This document shows positions 1 through 9,848 of a stretch of DNA of 64,000 nt, piece by piece. This DNA is from Strigamia acuminata (lineage: Eukaryota; Arthropoda; Chilopoda; Geophilomorpha; Linotaeniidae): contig OX442314.1 of NCBI GenBank assembly GCA_949358305.1, forward strand, positions 38,537,211 to 38,601,210, read 5' to 3'. The first letter of the stretch is position 1, and each line of letters opens with the position of its first letter. The position numbers and the translations under genes are program-made. A model generated the notes under the pieces. That model searched no databases and had not been told where the DNA came from. It worked only from the letters and a program-made list of their open reading frames with translations.

Positions 1-1560
1 CGTCGCCGCTCCTCGACCTGTTGACGACGATACCAATTCAGATTGTAGCGGATCTCCAGTCAGGTTTTAACAATCGGCGGTACCCGCCGTTTGACTACTT
101 GTCGCCAACGGAAATCTCCCGTTGCAATCTAGGGTTTAACCTAAGATTTCCCGTGTTGTCAGGCTTAACAGCCGGACCCATTCGTGAAGTCCTCAGACTT
201 CACGCTTCTTTTCCTACTTCGCAGAGTGTGTGCGGCGTCGAGTCGCCATTTCTGCACTGCTTTTTCCCGCCCGCTGAAGTCCCGCGCTGTTTCGAGCACG
301 TCGCCTTCTACGCCGACGACATGACCTTAATTGAACCTATTTTATTATCACTTTCATCGATTGAACCTGTACTTAGAGCACAATAAATCAATTAATTGTT
401 TGATTTAAAATACGCGACTTAGCCTTTATTCGAGATCAAATCCCTAGACACCGACTTAACGGCTAACCCACCCGATAGAAGACCTATAAACGGCATTCAA
501 CTGCTTCCAACAGGTGAACGCCGGGATCTCTTGCAACTAGAAAATCCCATAGTGACTAAATATAAATTTAGTGTTGGTTAAAATTCAATTGGTTAGGTCA
601 GGAACGCAACAGAATGAGTGCACGAGAATGCAATGGCCAAGACACAATGGCAGGGGCAAGGTTTGAAAGGTTTAAGAGCACGAGAGTCTACTTGAACAGA
701 ACAAATTAGGATCCTCAATCAGGGCCAGAACATAATGGCGTCAATTGGAAGAATGAAAAATATTTAAACAAGAAAATAGCACGAATAAAAACTTTTTGTG
801 ATGAAAACCGTCTGCATTGATGGTCAGCGTTTGTTCGCTGCTTAGTAAACCTCGTGCAGAATAATTACAGATGAAAATCTGCAAGAAGATACAAGGTGTC
901 AATTTAAAAGTGCTCAAAAGTAAGTCGCATGAAGATACTACACAATCTGATCAAAAGCACAGTGGGCAGCCTGCTTGGGTTTTGCCCGACCTTCAGGGAT
1001 GAATGACCTGTTGTCATGAAGTCCTGATGACCAATGCTAAAAAACTACAAATAAATAATAAATAAGGGATAAGAATTACAAAATATTCAAGTAAAGAAGG
1101 TTGTCTGGGCTCATGTAAAACCACTTCTTGGGAAGAGATGAGTGGGGGAGGCACTACTTCTAAAAAGAAAATTCTTAATAAAAAACAAGTGAAGGGATGA
1201 TTAGAGAGAGGCCTTGGTAAACCCCCAGGGAGATGAAGAGGAAAGAAATCCACAGGAGACAAATGGTGAGAAAAAGGTGGAGTGAGATCTCACCTCAATC
1301 AGGAAAATTTGAAAGAAGAAATAAAAATGGGAAATTGCCTCACCTGCTTCACACCTTAAATATCTCAAGAGATCAAGGAAAAATTGGGAGGAGTAGGCTA
1401 AGGAAAGTAGAGGTTGTCAAAGATAAACCCCTAAGAAAGGGAGGGTCATACATGCAATTCTCATAAACATCAATATTGTTTTTGTGTTTCTGAAATACAT
1501 TCTCACCTTCTTGATTTAATTTGTACGTGTTAATATTTGGATGGGTAAGCCAGCCTTTAG
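1..1560. other. No supported gene; left-edge flank
   Basis: No gene is supported here. A reading frame is open from the left edge to about 386 on the plus strand. Its stretch at about 75-120 (FNNRR, then YLSPTE) loosely recalls the C-terminal end of IS3/rve-type integrases, but the match is short and has a gap, so it is not called. From 400 to 1560 the DNA is AT-rich with only short open frames and no recognisable domain. Confidence 0.5.
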
Positions 1561-1903
1561 TTAGTTAACAAGTTCAGCTTCTGAAGAATGCACAACAGAA
1601 ATAAAAAACGATTTTTTACAAAGTTTACATTTAATGAATAATTTGACCATTTTCCTGCAAACAAATCCGCACACACAATAAATTATGCAATCCACGGTTT
1701 CAGCTCGAGCATAATTATGGTCTCCCACAAGCACACTACCTTTTCCATGTGCGAAATGCACTTGGTTAAAATTTCACATTCTGATGGATATGAAAGAATT
1801 GTAATGATGCATTCCAGTAGACACTTATACTCATCAAGAGTAGTAGAATTTAGAAGTGCATTTAGAAGTGCATTTAACTTTTTTATCCCATGTGTTTAAG
1901 TCT
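1561..1903 (-). pseudogene. C-terminal part of an older decayed transposase, cut off by the LTR element
   Basis: Read on the minus strand from 1903 downward, this continues the transposase-like reading found at 12701-15585 on the other side of the retrotransposon. One frame carries the leucine-rich stretch LLECIITILSYP. Another, ending at 1561, carries a Cys-rich tail (YCVCGFVCRK, then KCKLCKK), like the tails of P-element/hAT/MULE-type transposases where CxxC pairs end the protein. The frame changes at least twice in 340 bp, so the gene is dead. The junction at 1903 is the target-duplication boundary of the retrotransposon. The exact superfamily is not settled. Confidence 0.55.
1900..1903. 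repeat. Left target-site duplication GTCT
   Basis: The four bases GTCT lie directly outside the left LTR and are repeated directly outside the right LTR at 12697-12700. A 4-bp duplication is normal for Ty3/gypsy integrases. It shows that both ends of this copy were made in one insertion. Confidence 0.85.
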
Positions 1904-2526
1904 TGTGAGTGTTCGGACGGACGCCACGTGGTCGGGGGAGAGCCACGGAGGCGCTGGACGCAACACACACGATAAAACAAACCACGAAATACACGGAGAC
2001 ACAATATAGTTTTAGTTATGGCTTTATTAGATGTCTAGGGGTATGATTGTAGTGTCCCATAGTGTATTTCCCAAGGCGGCGGTTCCTTCGAACCGTCCCT
2101 AATCAGACCGCGTGGCACGGCGGCCATCGGCCGCCATGACACACGAGGTCGGTAATCGGTTTTGGGCCACGCCGCCGAAGTTACGGTTAACGTCCGGCGG
2201 ACGTGGCGCAACTGGACGCTCAGGTCCCGGCGGGCGACAACGTCGCCACGCCGATAGTTCGGGTTATCTTTGCAGCCAGTTTCGGAGGCGGTCGCGATGC
2301 GACCGTTCGCCTTGCTGGTTGATCAACAACTCTCTTGTCCCTACGGGGACCAACCACTTCCGGAAGGGCGACTTCCGGGGCCCGATCCTGCTTGACCAAA
2401 GGCCCGCAGCTCCACCTGGTTGCGGGGGACCGCAACAGGCTGCGCGAGATACGAGAGGCGCTGGAGCTGCGCCAAGTGCATTGCCGTTGCAGTGCAGCGA
2501 CCCGTGCGCAGGGGCAGCTGGTCACA
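1904..2526 (-). repeat. 3' LTR
   Basis: This 623-bp copy matches 12074-12696 at a constant offset of 10170 bases, and I saw no difference when reading line by line. The plus strand starts TGTGAG and ends GTCACA. A polyadenylation signal AATAAA is read on the minus strand at 2023-2028, as expected in a 3' LTR. The minus-strand LTR is GC-rich in its first half and AT-richer near the poly(A) signal. Confidence 0.93.
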
Positions 2527-2537
2527 TTTCCCCCCCC
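2527..2537 (-). promoter_or_regulatory. Polypurine tract for plus-strand DNA synthesis
   Basis: On the minus strand the eleven bases before the 3' LTR are eight G followed by AAA, immediately before TGTGACC. A purine run in this position is the standard primer for second-strand synthesis in LTR elements. Confidence 0.85.
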
Positions 2538-3016
2538 TGGAAAAAGGTAAGTACGAGGGGGTACAACGCAGTCACTGAAGTGGTTGTTGAAAGTTAACAC
2601 ATCGCATTACTTTTCTTTTTTCAGATTATCAGATGACCATATTTCGGACGAGCCATCAGCTAGAACGAAGATCACCGGTAGGAATGCACTTGGGAAAATC
2701 AACACTACAAAGGAACACATACACACTTACCCCCAGGATGGAAACTTGTACAATTTAAACACTATTGAAAAATAAAAATGTAAAATAACACTTGTAATTT
2801 AAAAATATATATGAATAAAAAACACTTTTTGAACTTTAAAATCTAACATTTGTAGTTATTGAATCCATTTAACATTTAAAAGGTAAGTATGCTAATTTTA
2901 ACACTTTGGAATAATAATAAAAAAACTTGTTTTGACAATAAAAAAAAATTATTTCTGGCACTATAAAAGTCTTAATAGGCTTGGCCAAAATCTCCTTTAA
3001 AACGACGGCGAAAACT
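2538..3016 (-). other. 3' untranslated stretch of the retrotransposon
   Basis: About 480 bases lie between the stop of the third ORF and the polypurine tract. The DNA is very AT-rich, with several A runs and no open frame of note. No recognisable motif was found. Confidence 0.5.
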
Positions 3017-4291
3017 TCACTGCAGCGATTTCCCCGGAGTGGGTGGCGTATCGTCGTTTTTTGGCTCTTCTTCAGTTTTGTCGTCGACGAATTCTTCTGC
3101 TAGCTTCTTGCGTGACTTCTTATTCGACTTCTTTTTCACGGCGGTAGCTTTGGGCTCGGGAACGACTGGCGGTGGTGGTGGCGGCGTGTGCGACTCCTCG
3201 TTCGATGCGCCGTCAATTTGCATCGCGGTCTCGATCGTTGCTTCGGCGGTGACTACATTGTTGCCGCAAACTGGTGGAGGATCCGCGAATCCCTGGAACA
3301 CGACGTTCGTCGGGCGTTCTCCAACCATCGGCGGCATAATGACAGCCGGCGTCGCTGCTGTATTGGCACCAAACATCGTTTGTGCCGTTTGCGGTAGTTG
3401 GCAGGCCGCTGGAAAAGCGATTGCGGCCGCCGTGGCTTTGGTCGGGATCAGGTTCACAATACCTTGGATTGGTTGAGGGCCGTACTGTCCCGCCCAAGCT
3501 GTTCGTAGCTCATCGGGAGTTTTTTCCGTTTGAGCCGGGATTTTTTTAACGAGTGCGCGTGGCGCATTCGATGTGATTGTGGCCGATGGCGCAGTCAATT
3601 GCTGATGAGCCGCTTTCTCGGCGTCTCTTTTTGCCATTCGGTCCTTATGGTCCGCGTGTTTTTTCGCTCTGTACCGAATTTTTGCTTCGGTATTCACGCT
3701 TCGTTCACTCAACGTGGGATTTTCGATCGCCACGAGCCGTCGCATTTCCAGCAATTTCTCCGAAATGTTTGGACGGGCGGTCGGTGGTTGGTGAGGAGTT
3801 GGGGCGACGATACTTTGTACGGTCGCTTTTGTCTCCTCGGCAGCCTTCTTTTTAAGCACAAATGGCTTATGTGGCGGACGAAGAACCTGCTGCGACGTCG
3901 TCGCTGCGGTTTTCTTCGTCGAAATATTAGTAGAGGCAGTCGGCGGCGGTTGAGAGCGTACGCTCTTCGTTGCCGTTTTCTGTCTTTTCTTTGGGGGTTC
4001 TGTCGGTGCGGCATTCGCCACACGCGCTTGTTCCCTGTCTGCGATTTCCTTCTCGCGTTCTGCGCGCGATCGGACGCGCATCCAGTTAATATGTCGGTGG
4101 TGCAGCGGAATCGGCTGACCGGGCAGCGTCATGAACATGACAAACCATTCCTCGAGTGGTTGATCCGTCAGCACGATTTCGTCTCCGCCGCAGTTCATGC
4201 ACGGGATTCGCGACAGATTCCACAGCGTGATGTAGCCGAAGCCGTTACAGATTGGGCACTGAACCCATTCGTTGTTTCGGTGATTTTCCAT
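3017..4291 (-). CDS. Third ORF of the retrotransposon, zinc-binding and lysine/proline-rich, unknown function
   Basis: A 424-residue ORF begins with ATG at 4291, 222 bases after the pol stop, in the usual place of an envelope gene. It is not an envelope: I see no signal peptide, no membrane segment and no fusion peptide. Residues 12-35 hold two CxxC pairs (CPIC and CMNC) 16 residues apart, like a small zinc ribbon or DnaJ-type knuckle. The rest is low-complexity, rich in Ala, Pro, Thr and Lys, with basic patches that could be nuclear signals (PPKKRQK near 100 and KKKSNKKSRKK near 390) and a PPPPPP run. It may be an RNA/DNA-binding accessory protein. It is probably expressed from a spliced or read-through transcript, but no signal was identified. 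Confidence 0.7.
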   Translation of the reverse strand: MENHRNNEWVQCPICNGFGYITLWNLSRIPCMNCGGDEIVLTDQPLEEWFVMFMTLPGQPIPLHHRHINWMRVRSRAEREKEIADREQARVANAAPTEPPKKRQKTATKSVRSQPPPTASTNISTKKTAATTSQQVLRPPHKPFVLKKKAAEETKATVQSIVAPTPHQPPTARPNISEKLLEMRRLVAIENPTLSERSVNTEAKIRYRAKKHADHKDRMAKRDAEKAAHQQLTAPSATITSNAPRALVKKIPAQTEKTPDELRTAWAGQYGPQPIQGIVNLIPTKATAAAIAFPAACQLPQTAQTMFGANTAATPAVIMPPMVGERPTNVVFQGFADPPPVCGNNVVTAEATIETAMQIDGASNEESHTPPPPPPVVPEPKATAVKKKSNKKSRKKLAEEFVDDKTEEEPKNDDTPPTPGKSLQ

Positions 4292-4512
4292 CGTTTTTCC
4301 AATCTTTTCGTTTCGATTTTCCAGAGAAGTTCCACACGACTGGTCAGTGGCGATCGCAGCGAATAAGTGATTTGGACAAAGAATGGTGGTGGCTAAGTAT
4401 AGAACCGGAAGACGTTTCGCGAACGTTTAATTGGCGTATGGACCGCAGATGTTTTGTAAACAGTCTGTGATTGGTCCAAATGGGTCTCCCGATTTGAAGT
4501 GTCACCTAGCGG

Positions 4513-7500
4513 TCAATCCCGATATCGGATCGGTAAAACGTGATTTCTCGAAGGTCTATTTGAGTCCGAATTTGGTTTTGGTCGAGCCGTCGTGGGTTTT
4601 TGTGAATCCACTTGTGGCAACAGCAAGGGTTTTATTCTTTTTGGTTTCCCAAAAGGTTTTACTGGTGTTGGCAACTTAGTTGCGATACCAGATTCCGTTG
4701 GTCGCACTGGAGTTGGCAATATTGTTGCTGTTCCAGTGTCCACAGGTTGGTTTTCAAGAACTTCTTCATCTTCCTTATCTAAAATGGGCCATTCAGCCTT
4801 TTCTTCTGAGGGGATGAATCTCCTGAGTTTTACAATGTTGTGTGTACCCCTCGCTTGCAAAGTTATTGGTTTCGCAAGGGCATACGCATTGTTGTTAAAG
4901 ACTTTAGTTATTACATAAGGTCCTTCAAAGCGATCCTCAAGGGACGCAGCATATCGATTAGCAGCATTGGACAATGGGTGGGTCTTTAGCAGAACCAAAT
5001 CTCCAATTTCGAACTTATCGTCGCTGCGGTGTTGATCGTAGTAAGTTTTCTGTTTTGCTTGGGCCAGACTCTTATTTTTAAGAGCTGCAGCAATCAGAGT
5101 ACGGTGTCTAGCGACTAGCATTCTGACAGCGTCGTAGGGCCTATTTGGGTCGAATGGGGTGTCATAAGACACATCTCGATTATCCCAAAATGGTCGTAAT
5201 TCCCTGCCATACGTCAGCATTGCTGGTGTAAAACCGGTAGACACATTTGGGGCAGAGTGCAAAGCAAAATTTATCTGGTCAATGCATCTGTCCCAGTGAT
5301 CGTGCTCAAATGTAAAAATTCGAAGCATAATCTTGATATTCCTGTTTACGCGTTCAGTCAGGTTAGTCTGGGGATGGTAAGGCGTTGCTTTAATTGGTAC
5401 AACCCCTGCATCGTCACAGAGAGTCTGAAACACGTCAGAAATGAATTGGGGGCCATTATCGCTCAACATGAAACGAGGGCACCCATGACAGCTGAAAAAT
5501 CGTTTTAAAATTGGTGCAATTGCAGTCATTTTAGCGGATCTCAGCGGTGTAGCTTCCATCCAGCCGGTGGCATAATCCACCACAACTAGAATGAAGCGAT
5601 TTCTGTTCGAGGTTCTAGGTAATGGACCTATTAGATCGATTCCTATCTTCTCAAAACGACCAATTTTTGGAGAAGTTGGGACCATCAATCCCTTTGGTTT
5701 TCTCTGAATCGGTTTGCAGCGTTGGCAGCGATTGCAGCTTGCTACATGAAGTTTTACTTCTTTTTGCATGCCAGGCCAGAAATAAACTCTTTTCAATCGC
5801 TCTAGAGTTACTTCAACTCCTCCGTGACCAGCCATCGGATGGTCGTGAATTAGTTGAAGTGCTGCGAGTTGCAGAGATGGTGGAATAAAGATTTTAAATC
5901 CAATTCCCAAATCCTCTTCCTCCACAAAGAAATCAGTTTTAAAAGGTGCATAAATAATAAGCATTCCTTTTCTAGTGAGTGTGCAGTCGTACTGCCTTTC
6001 TTCCAAGAACTTAGGAAGTTCTGGTCGAGGTTGTCCATCATCCAATTCCAACCATTCGATTAGTTTTGAAAGATGTTTATCTGCACGCTGCTGTAATATA
6101 ATGTTCTCGAAAGACATCGGGTAATCGGTCTCATTGGTGAGATATGCCAGAGCAACAGGCTCTATAATCTCAGTTAGAGTTGCTTTCCCTTCTAATGGAT
6201 TGCCATTATCAAGAGAGACTCTGGATAAGGCATCTGCGACTTGATTGTCGGTGCCTTTCCGGTACTTGATGGTGAAATTTTCATTCTGCAATTTCATTGC
6301 CCACCTAGCCAGTCTTCCAGCTGGATTTTCCATTGTCATGAGAAATCTCAGAGCATGATGGTCAGTCTCAACTTGGTACTCAGAATATTCAATGTATGGC
6401 TTGAACTTATCAACCGCCCAAACCACAGCTAAACATTCCAAATCGGTGGTGCTGTAGTTGTTTTCCGCGCCTTGCAGAGTTCTGCTGGCGTACGCAACTG
6501 GTCTTAAAGCACCATGGTCATCAATTTGCATGAGGACAGCTCCGAGCCCGCCGCCACTAGCATCTGTATGGATGGTGAAGTTGCGTGCGAAATCAGGCAG
6601 AGGCAGCATAATTCCTTTTGCAAGTTGATTTTTCAAATATTCGAAGGCAACATTGCATTCTTCAGACCATTCCCATTTTGTATCTTTCTTTAGAAGGGCA
6701 AAGAACGGTTTTTGAGTAATACTCAATTTTGGAATCAGAGCAGCATAGAAACCCACCATTCCAATAAAACGCTGAAGTTGTTTTATACTGGAAGGGGTTG
6801 GATAATTTAAAATTGCTTCCACTTTGTCGTTGTTTGGGCTGTAACTCCCATTTGACATCGTGAAACCAAGAAAACTTAGTTCTTCTGGGCAAATAAATGA
6901 CTTTGACGGACTCGCTGTCAATTTATTTTTGTCTAATTTTGACAATATGTCATCTAAATGCTGAAGGTGTTCTTCAAATGAGTCGCTAAAGATGATAATA
7001 TCATCGAGGTAAGCGAGTGCCCACTTGTGTTGTGCAGTTCCAAGAACTTGATCCATCATTCTCTGAAACGCACTGGGTGCATTGCACAGTCCGAAAGGCA
7101 TACGAGTAAACTGGTATGTTCCATCAGAAGTAGAAAAAGCAGTTTTCTTCTTGTCACTTGGTTTAAGTTTTATTTGGTAATAACCTTTAGTTAAATCCAA
7201 AGTAGAAAAGAACTTTTTTCCACCTAAACAGGCCAAAATCATAGAAATTGAGGGCATCTGATAGACGTCCTTAATTGTGATTTTATTTAGCCAGCGAAAG
7301 TCAATACAGAGGCGGTACCCTCCGTCTTTCTTTGCAACAATCACGGGGGGATTTTTATAACTCCCCTCGCAAGGTTCGGCCCAACCATCTCTCAGCAATT
7401 CAGCAACCAATTCGCGATAAATCTCAGCTTTCTTGGGATTCATTGGTCGGTCTTTGCATCGAAATGAAGGCGCATCTCCAGTCGGAATTGGATGTTCCAA

Positions 7501-8292
7501 CGTGGGGTGGCAGCCAGCTTTGTCACTAAACACATGTCTGTATTTTTCTACAAGAGTTAAGATTTGAGATCTCTGCCTTGGTGACAAATTGCTTTTTGCT
7601 AACAGTCTCTGGCTCAAATCAGCCGTGGAGACAGAAGGTGACTTTGATTCTGCAACCAAAGCATCCCATCGATCCATTATTGCATTTCCAAGTTCTTCAG
7701 GCGATGGTGGGTCGTCGAAGGGAAATGTGTCATGTGGAAAATCAAGAAAGAAATATTCTCGATCTGTTAGATTGAGAACAATCCTATTTTCGATAATCCA
7801 AGAGCAACCTAATAATATAAATTTGGAAGCTGATGGAAGAACAGTAAATGTCACAGGGATTTCGCCACCCCGCCACTTGAGTGACAGCATGATTGTCCCG
7901 ATTGGACGTGTTGGCCTATCGCCAGTGTATACAACTCGATTTTCTAAAAATGGAGTCATAAAGTGCAAGAGGTTTAGCTTTTTAAGCATTCCTCCGCTGA
8001 TGTACCTATGGGTTGCCCCAGTATCCATCAGAGCGGTGACTTTTAAGCCGTTTAGTGTTGCTTTGAAGTAAGGCAGGGGAGTAATACTCTTTCCTGTCTT
8101 TAAAGCAACGTTAACATGATCGATTTCAGGTTCTGTGGAAAAAACCACGCGAGGATCTGGCTCTGTGGATGAAATGTCATCAAATAGCGCATCCTCCATG
8201 TCTTCTTCCATTGGAATCAACACAATAGTGAGAGCGCAGTCGTCAGTTACTCGGGGGTTTCTGTCGACTGCGACTCCTCGTTTCCCGCCATG
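4513..8292 (-). CDS. pol: Retrotransposon pol: protease, reverse transcriptase, RNase H, integrase
   Basis: Numbering here starts at the GTG at 8223 and gives 1236 residues. The frame is open back to 8292 and overlaps gag by 46 bases. Domains in order: aspartic protease (MDTGA at 66-70); reverse transcriptase with MPFGLCNAPSAFQRMM near 375-390 and YLDD at 405-408; RNase H of the Ty3 type (HTDAS at 552-556 and the DLE stretch near 590); HHCC zinc finger from about residue 795; integrase core with its D (GIDLIGPLP), D (LSDNGPQF) and E (TERVNR); and a C-terminal region with GPYVITKV. This RT-RNase H-integrase order is that of Ty3/gypsy. All catalytic residues are present. There is no nearby ATG, so expression depends on frameshifting from gag. 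Confidence 0.93.
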   Translation of the reverse strand, partial: HGGKRGVAVDRNPRVTDDCALTIVLIPMEEDMEDALFDDISSTEPDPRVVFSTEPEIDHVNVALKTGKSITPLPYFKATLNGLKVTALMDTGATHRYISGGMLKKLNLLHFMTPFLENRVVYTGDRPTRPIGTIMLSLKWRGGEIPVTFTVLPSASKFILLGCSWIIENRIVLNLTDREYFFLDFPHDTFPFDDPPSPEELGNAIMDRWDALVAESKSPSVSTADLSQRLLAKSNLSPRQRSQILTLVEKYRHVFSDKAGCHPTLEHPIPTGDAPSFRCKDRPMNPKKAEIYRELVAELLRDGWAEPCEGSYKNPPVIVAKKDGGYRLCIDFRWLNKITIKDVYQMPSISMILACLGGKKFFSTLDLTKGYYQIKLKPSDKKKTAFSTSDGTYQFTRMPFGLCNAPSAFQRMMDQVLGTAQHKWALAYLDDIIIFSDSFEEHLQHLDDILSKLDKNKLTASPSKSFICPEELSFLGFTMSNGSYSPNNDKVEAILNYPTPSSIKQLQRFIGMVGFYAALIPKLSITQKPFFALLKKDTKWEWSEECNVAFEYLKNQLAKGIMLPLPDFARNFTIHTDASGGGLGAVLMQIDDHGALRPVAYASRTLQGAENNYSTTDLECLAVVWAVDKFKPYIEYSEYQVETDHHALRFLMTMENPAGRLARWAMKLQNENFTIKYRKGTDNQVADALSRVSLDNGNPLEGKATLTEIIEPVALAYLTNETDYPMSFENIILQQRADKHLSKLIEWLELDDGQPRPELPKFLEERQYDCTLTRKGMLIIYAPFKTDFFVEEEDLGIGFKIFIPPSLQLAALQLIHDHPMAGHGGVEVTLERLKRVYFWPGMQKEVKLHVASCNRCQRCKPIQRKPKGLMVPTSPKIGRFEKIGIDLIGPLPRTSNRNRFILVVVDYATGWMEATPLRSAKMTAIAPILKRFFSCHGCPRFMLSDNGPQFISDVFQTLCDDAGVVPIKATPYHPQTNLTERVNRNIKIMLRIFTFEHDHWDRCIDQINFALHSAPNVSTGFTPAMLTYGRELRPFWDNRDVSYDTPFDPNRPYDAVRMLVARHRTLIAAALKNKSLAQAKQKTYYDQHRSDDKFEIGDLVLLKTHPLSNAANRYAASLEDRFEGPYVITKVFNNNAYALAKPITLQARGTHNIVKLRRFIPSEEKAEWPILDKEDEEVLENQPVDTGTATILPTPVRPTESGIATKLPTPVKPFGKPKRIKPLLLPQVDSQKPTTARPKPNSDSNRPSRNHVLPIRYRD

Positions 8293-9848
8293 TCAGGCCA
8301 GCCACCAAATTCATTGGCTGCAAGCATAGCCTGCATCATGCTGTGTTGGGCAGCGGCGATTGTTTCCATTGCTGCTTTAGCGGCTTCCACTTTAAGGGGG
8401 CAATCCCTTTCAAAGTGTGCGCCACCGCAGCCCCAGCAACCGCCAACTCTTGGTTTGGTCGCATAATCTTTGAGCCTATTGCTCGGGACTAGCGCCTTCT
8501 CGTTGCCTTCTGCGGCCTTTGTTGCTGCTATCGCAGCATTTTTAGGCGCAGGGAACAGTGTTCTATTGTTTGGATTTCTCAATCCAAACGGAACAAATTT
8601 CGGTTTATCTCCACCCGCAGCATTTGGTATTGTTACCATTTGCTGGTTGGATTTTTGAATTGGCGTAACAGTTTCTGTTTTTGCCGCCTCAATGATTGCT
8701 GCATTTGTCACAGTTTCCTGATTTATGATCGCGGCCTCCGTAGCAATGCAGGCTCTCCTGAGCGACGCCCAAGTGTTCTCCAAATTAATGGCATTTGCGA
8801 CCATGTTTTTGGCCGCTGGGCGCAGAATTGCCAGCACTTTTTGAATTTGCTGGCTCTCGTGCACAGGAATAGTCAATTGAGCGTATAACTTCTCGAGTCT
8901 TATCACCACTTGGGTGGCAGACTCATGAGACAGTTGCTGTGTTTTAGCAATTTCTGCTAAAAGCAGCGCATCGCTCGGACGAAAATGGGTGATAAATTCA
9001 TGTTCGAATTCCTCCCAATTCGTTTTGGCATGAGAAGAGAACCATGTGGCCGCATCTCCTCGGAAAAACTTAAACAAATGCTCAGCAAGCACTTGGTTCA
9101 GATAGGGCAAAGCAAAGCGTAGAGAACGTTTTAAATCAATAAGGAAAGACTTAGCTTTCGTTTTGTCCCCTGCAAACGCTTCAATTCCAATGGATTTGAC
9201 TCGTTTACTTAGCTCTACTTCATCCATTGGTCTGGGAGCAGGCATAGCCTGGTCAGTTTTGTGAAGAAACTTTTCTCCCCAAGCCAGAAAAAGAGGATTT
9301 CCAGTCGTAGGCGTTGAGCCTGTGCTGGATCCAGAGTTTGGTGTTGTCACGGTGGGAGAAATCGTGTTTGAGATTGCAGATTGTGCTCTCAAATTCGATT
9401 GTCCAGCCGCCACCACGCTGTCAACGATAGCTTTTTGACTAGCTATCATCTTCAACAAGCTTTCATTCGATAATTTCGTAGAGTCTAACTCCTGCAAAGC
9501 ATGAGTTAACCGGTCGCTAATATCACCGAATTCCGTGCGCGTTTGCGTTAATTGACGCATAGTGCTATCCGATTTGTCTTGGAGTTCCACCAAGTGATCG
9601 GCTACTTTCAGAAGCGTGTCTTCCCACACTTCGTAGGTTGTCATATCATCGATAACTAGATTAAAGACGTTGCAAGTCGTTTCAAGCATCGCTTGATCCA
9701 ACAATTTAACTTTAGGACTTGACATATCGTCGTTTGAAGAAGCAATCGAATTGTTATCCGAGTCGTTCAAATCTGAATCCGTTGCGGGTGTGAAAGAATT
9801 AGGTGCAGGAGAGTCCCACGTGGTCTTACCAGTTCTGGTCGCTGGCAT
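8247..9848 (-). CDS. gag: Retrotransposon gag polyprotein
   Basis: This 533-residue ORF starts at the first in-frame ATG, 9848 (MPATRTGKTTW), and ends with TAA at 8247. The middle, roughly residues 250-390, matches the retrotransposon gag fold, with the usual hydrophobic spacing around LFKFFRGDAATWF and FEHEFITHF. Near the C-terminus is one zinc knuckle, CWGCGGAHFERDC. It is CX2CX3HX4C, one residue shorter than the retroviral CX2CX4HX4C. The N-terminal 200 residues are acidic and Ser/Thr-rich with a likely coiled coil. It forms the particle that packages element RNA. The last codons overlap pol. Confidence 0.9.
   Translation of the reverse strand: MPATRTGKTTWDSPAPNSFTPATDSDLNDSDNNSIASSNDDMSSPKVKLLDQAMLETTCNVFNLVIDDMTTYEVWEDTLLKVADHLVELQDKSDSTMRQLTQTRTEFGDISDRLTHALQELDSTKLSNESLLKMIASQKAIVDSVVAAGQSNLRAQSAISNTISPTVTTPNSGSSTGSTPTTGNPLFLAWGEKFLHKTDQAMPAPRPMDEVELSKRVKSIGIEAFAGDKTKAKSFLIDLKRSLRFALPYLNQVLAEHLFKFFRGDAATWFSSHAKTNWEEFEHEFITHFRPSDALLLAEIAKTQQLSHESATQVVIRLEKLYAQLTIPVHESQQIQKVLAILRPAAKNMVANAINLENTWASLRRACIATEAAIINQETVTNAAIIEAAKTETVTPIQKSNQQMVTIPNAAGGDKPKFVPFGLRNPNNRTLFPAPKNAAIAATKAAEGNEKALVPSNRLKDYATKPRVGGCWGCGGAHFERDCPLKVEAAKAAMETIAAAQHSMMQAMLAANEFGGWPDMAGNEESQSTETPE
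8280..8286 (-). promoter_or_regulatory. Probable -1 ribosomal frameshift site GGGAAAC
   Basis: On the minus strand the heptamer G GGA AAC falls in exactly the gag reading phase (codons GCG GGA AAC). It lies inside the 46-base gag-pol overlap, 31 bases before the gag stop. It fits the X XXY YYZ rule, and slipping back one base enters the pol frame with no stop. A downstream stem or pseudoknot was not checked. Confidence 0.75.

Noticed and set aside
2112-2600. Overlapping ORFs in the LTR on both strands (also at 12282-12744)
   Set aside because: They lie inside the GC-rich LTR, occur identically in both LTRs and match no protein; non-coding regulatory DNA explains them.
3039-4366. Several plus-strand ORFs opposite the third retrotransposon ORF
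   Set aside because: They are shadows of the long minus-strand ORF. They start and stop at random relative to it and show no domain.
4513-8223. Reading pol as starting at the GTG at 8223
   Set aside because: The frame is open further upstream into gag and there is a phase-correct slippery heptamer, so a separate GTG start is unlikely in a eukaryote.
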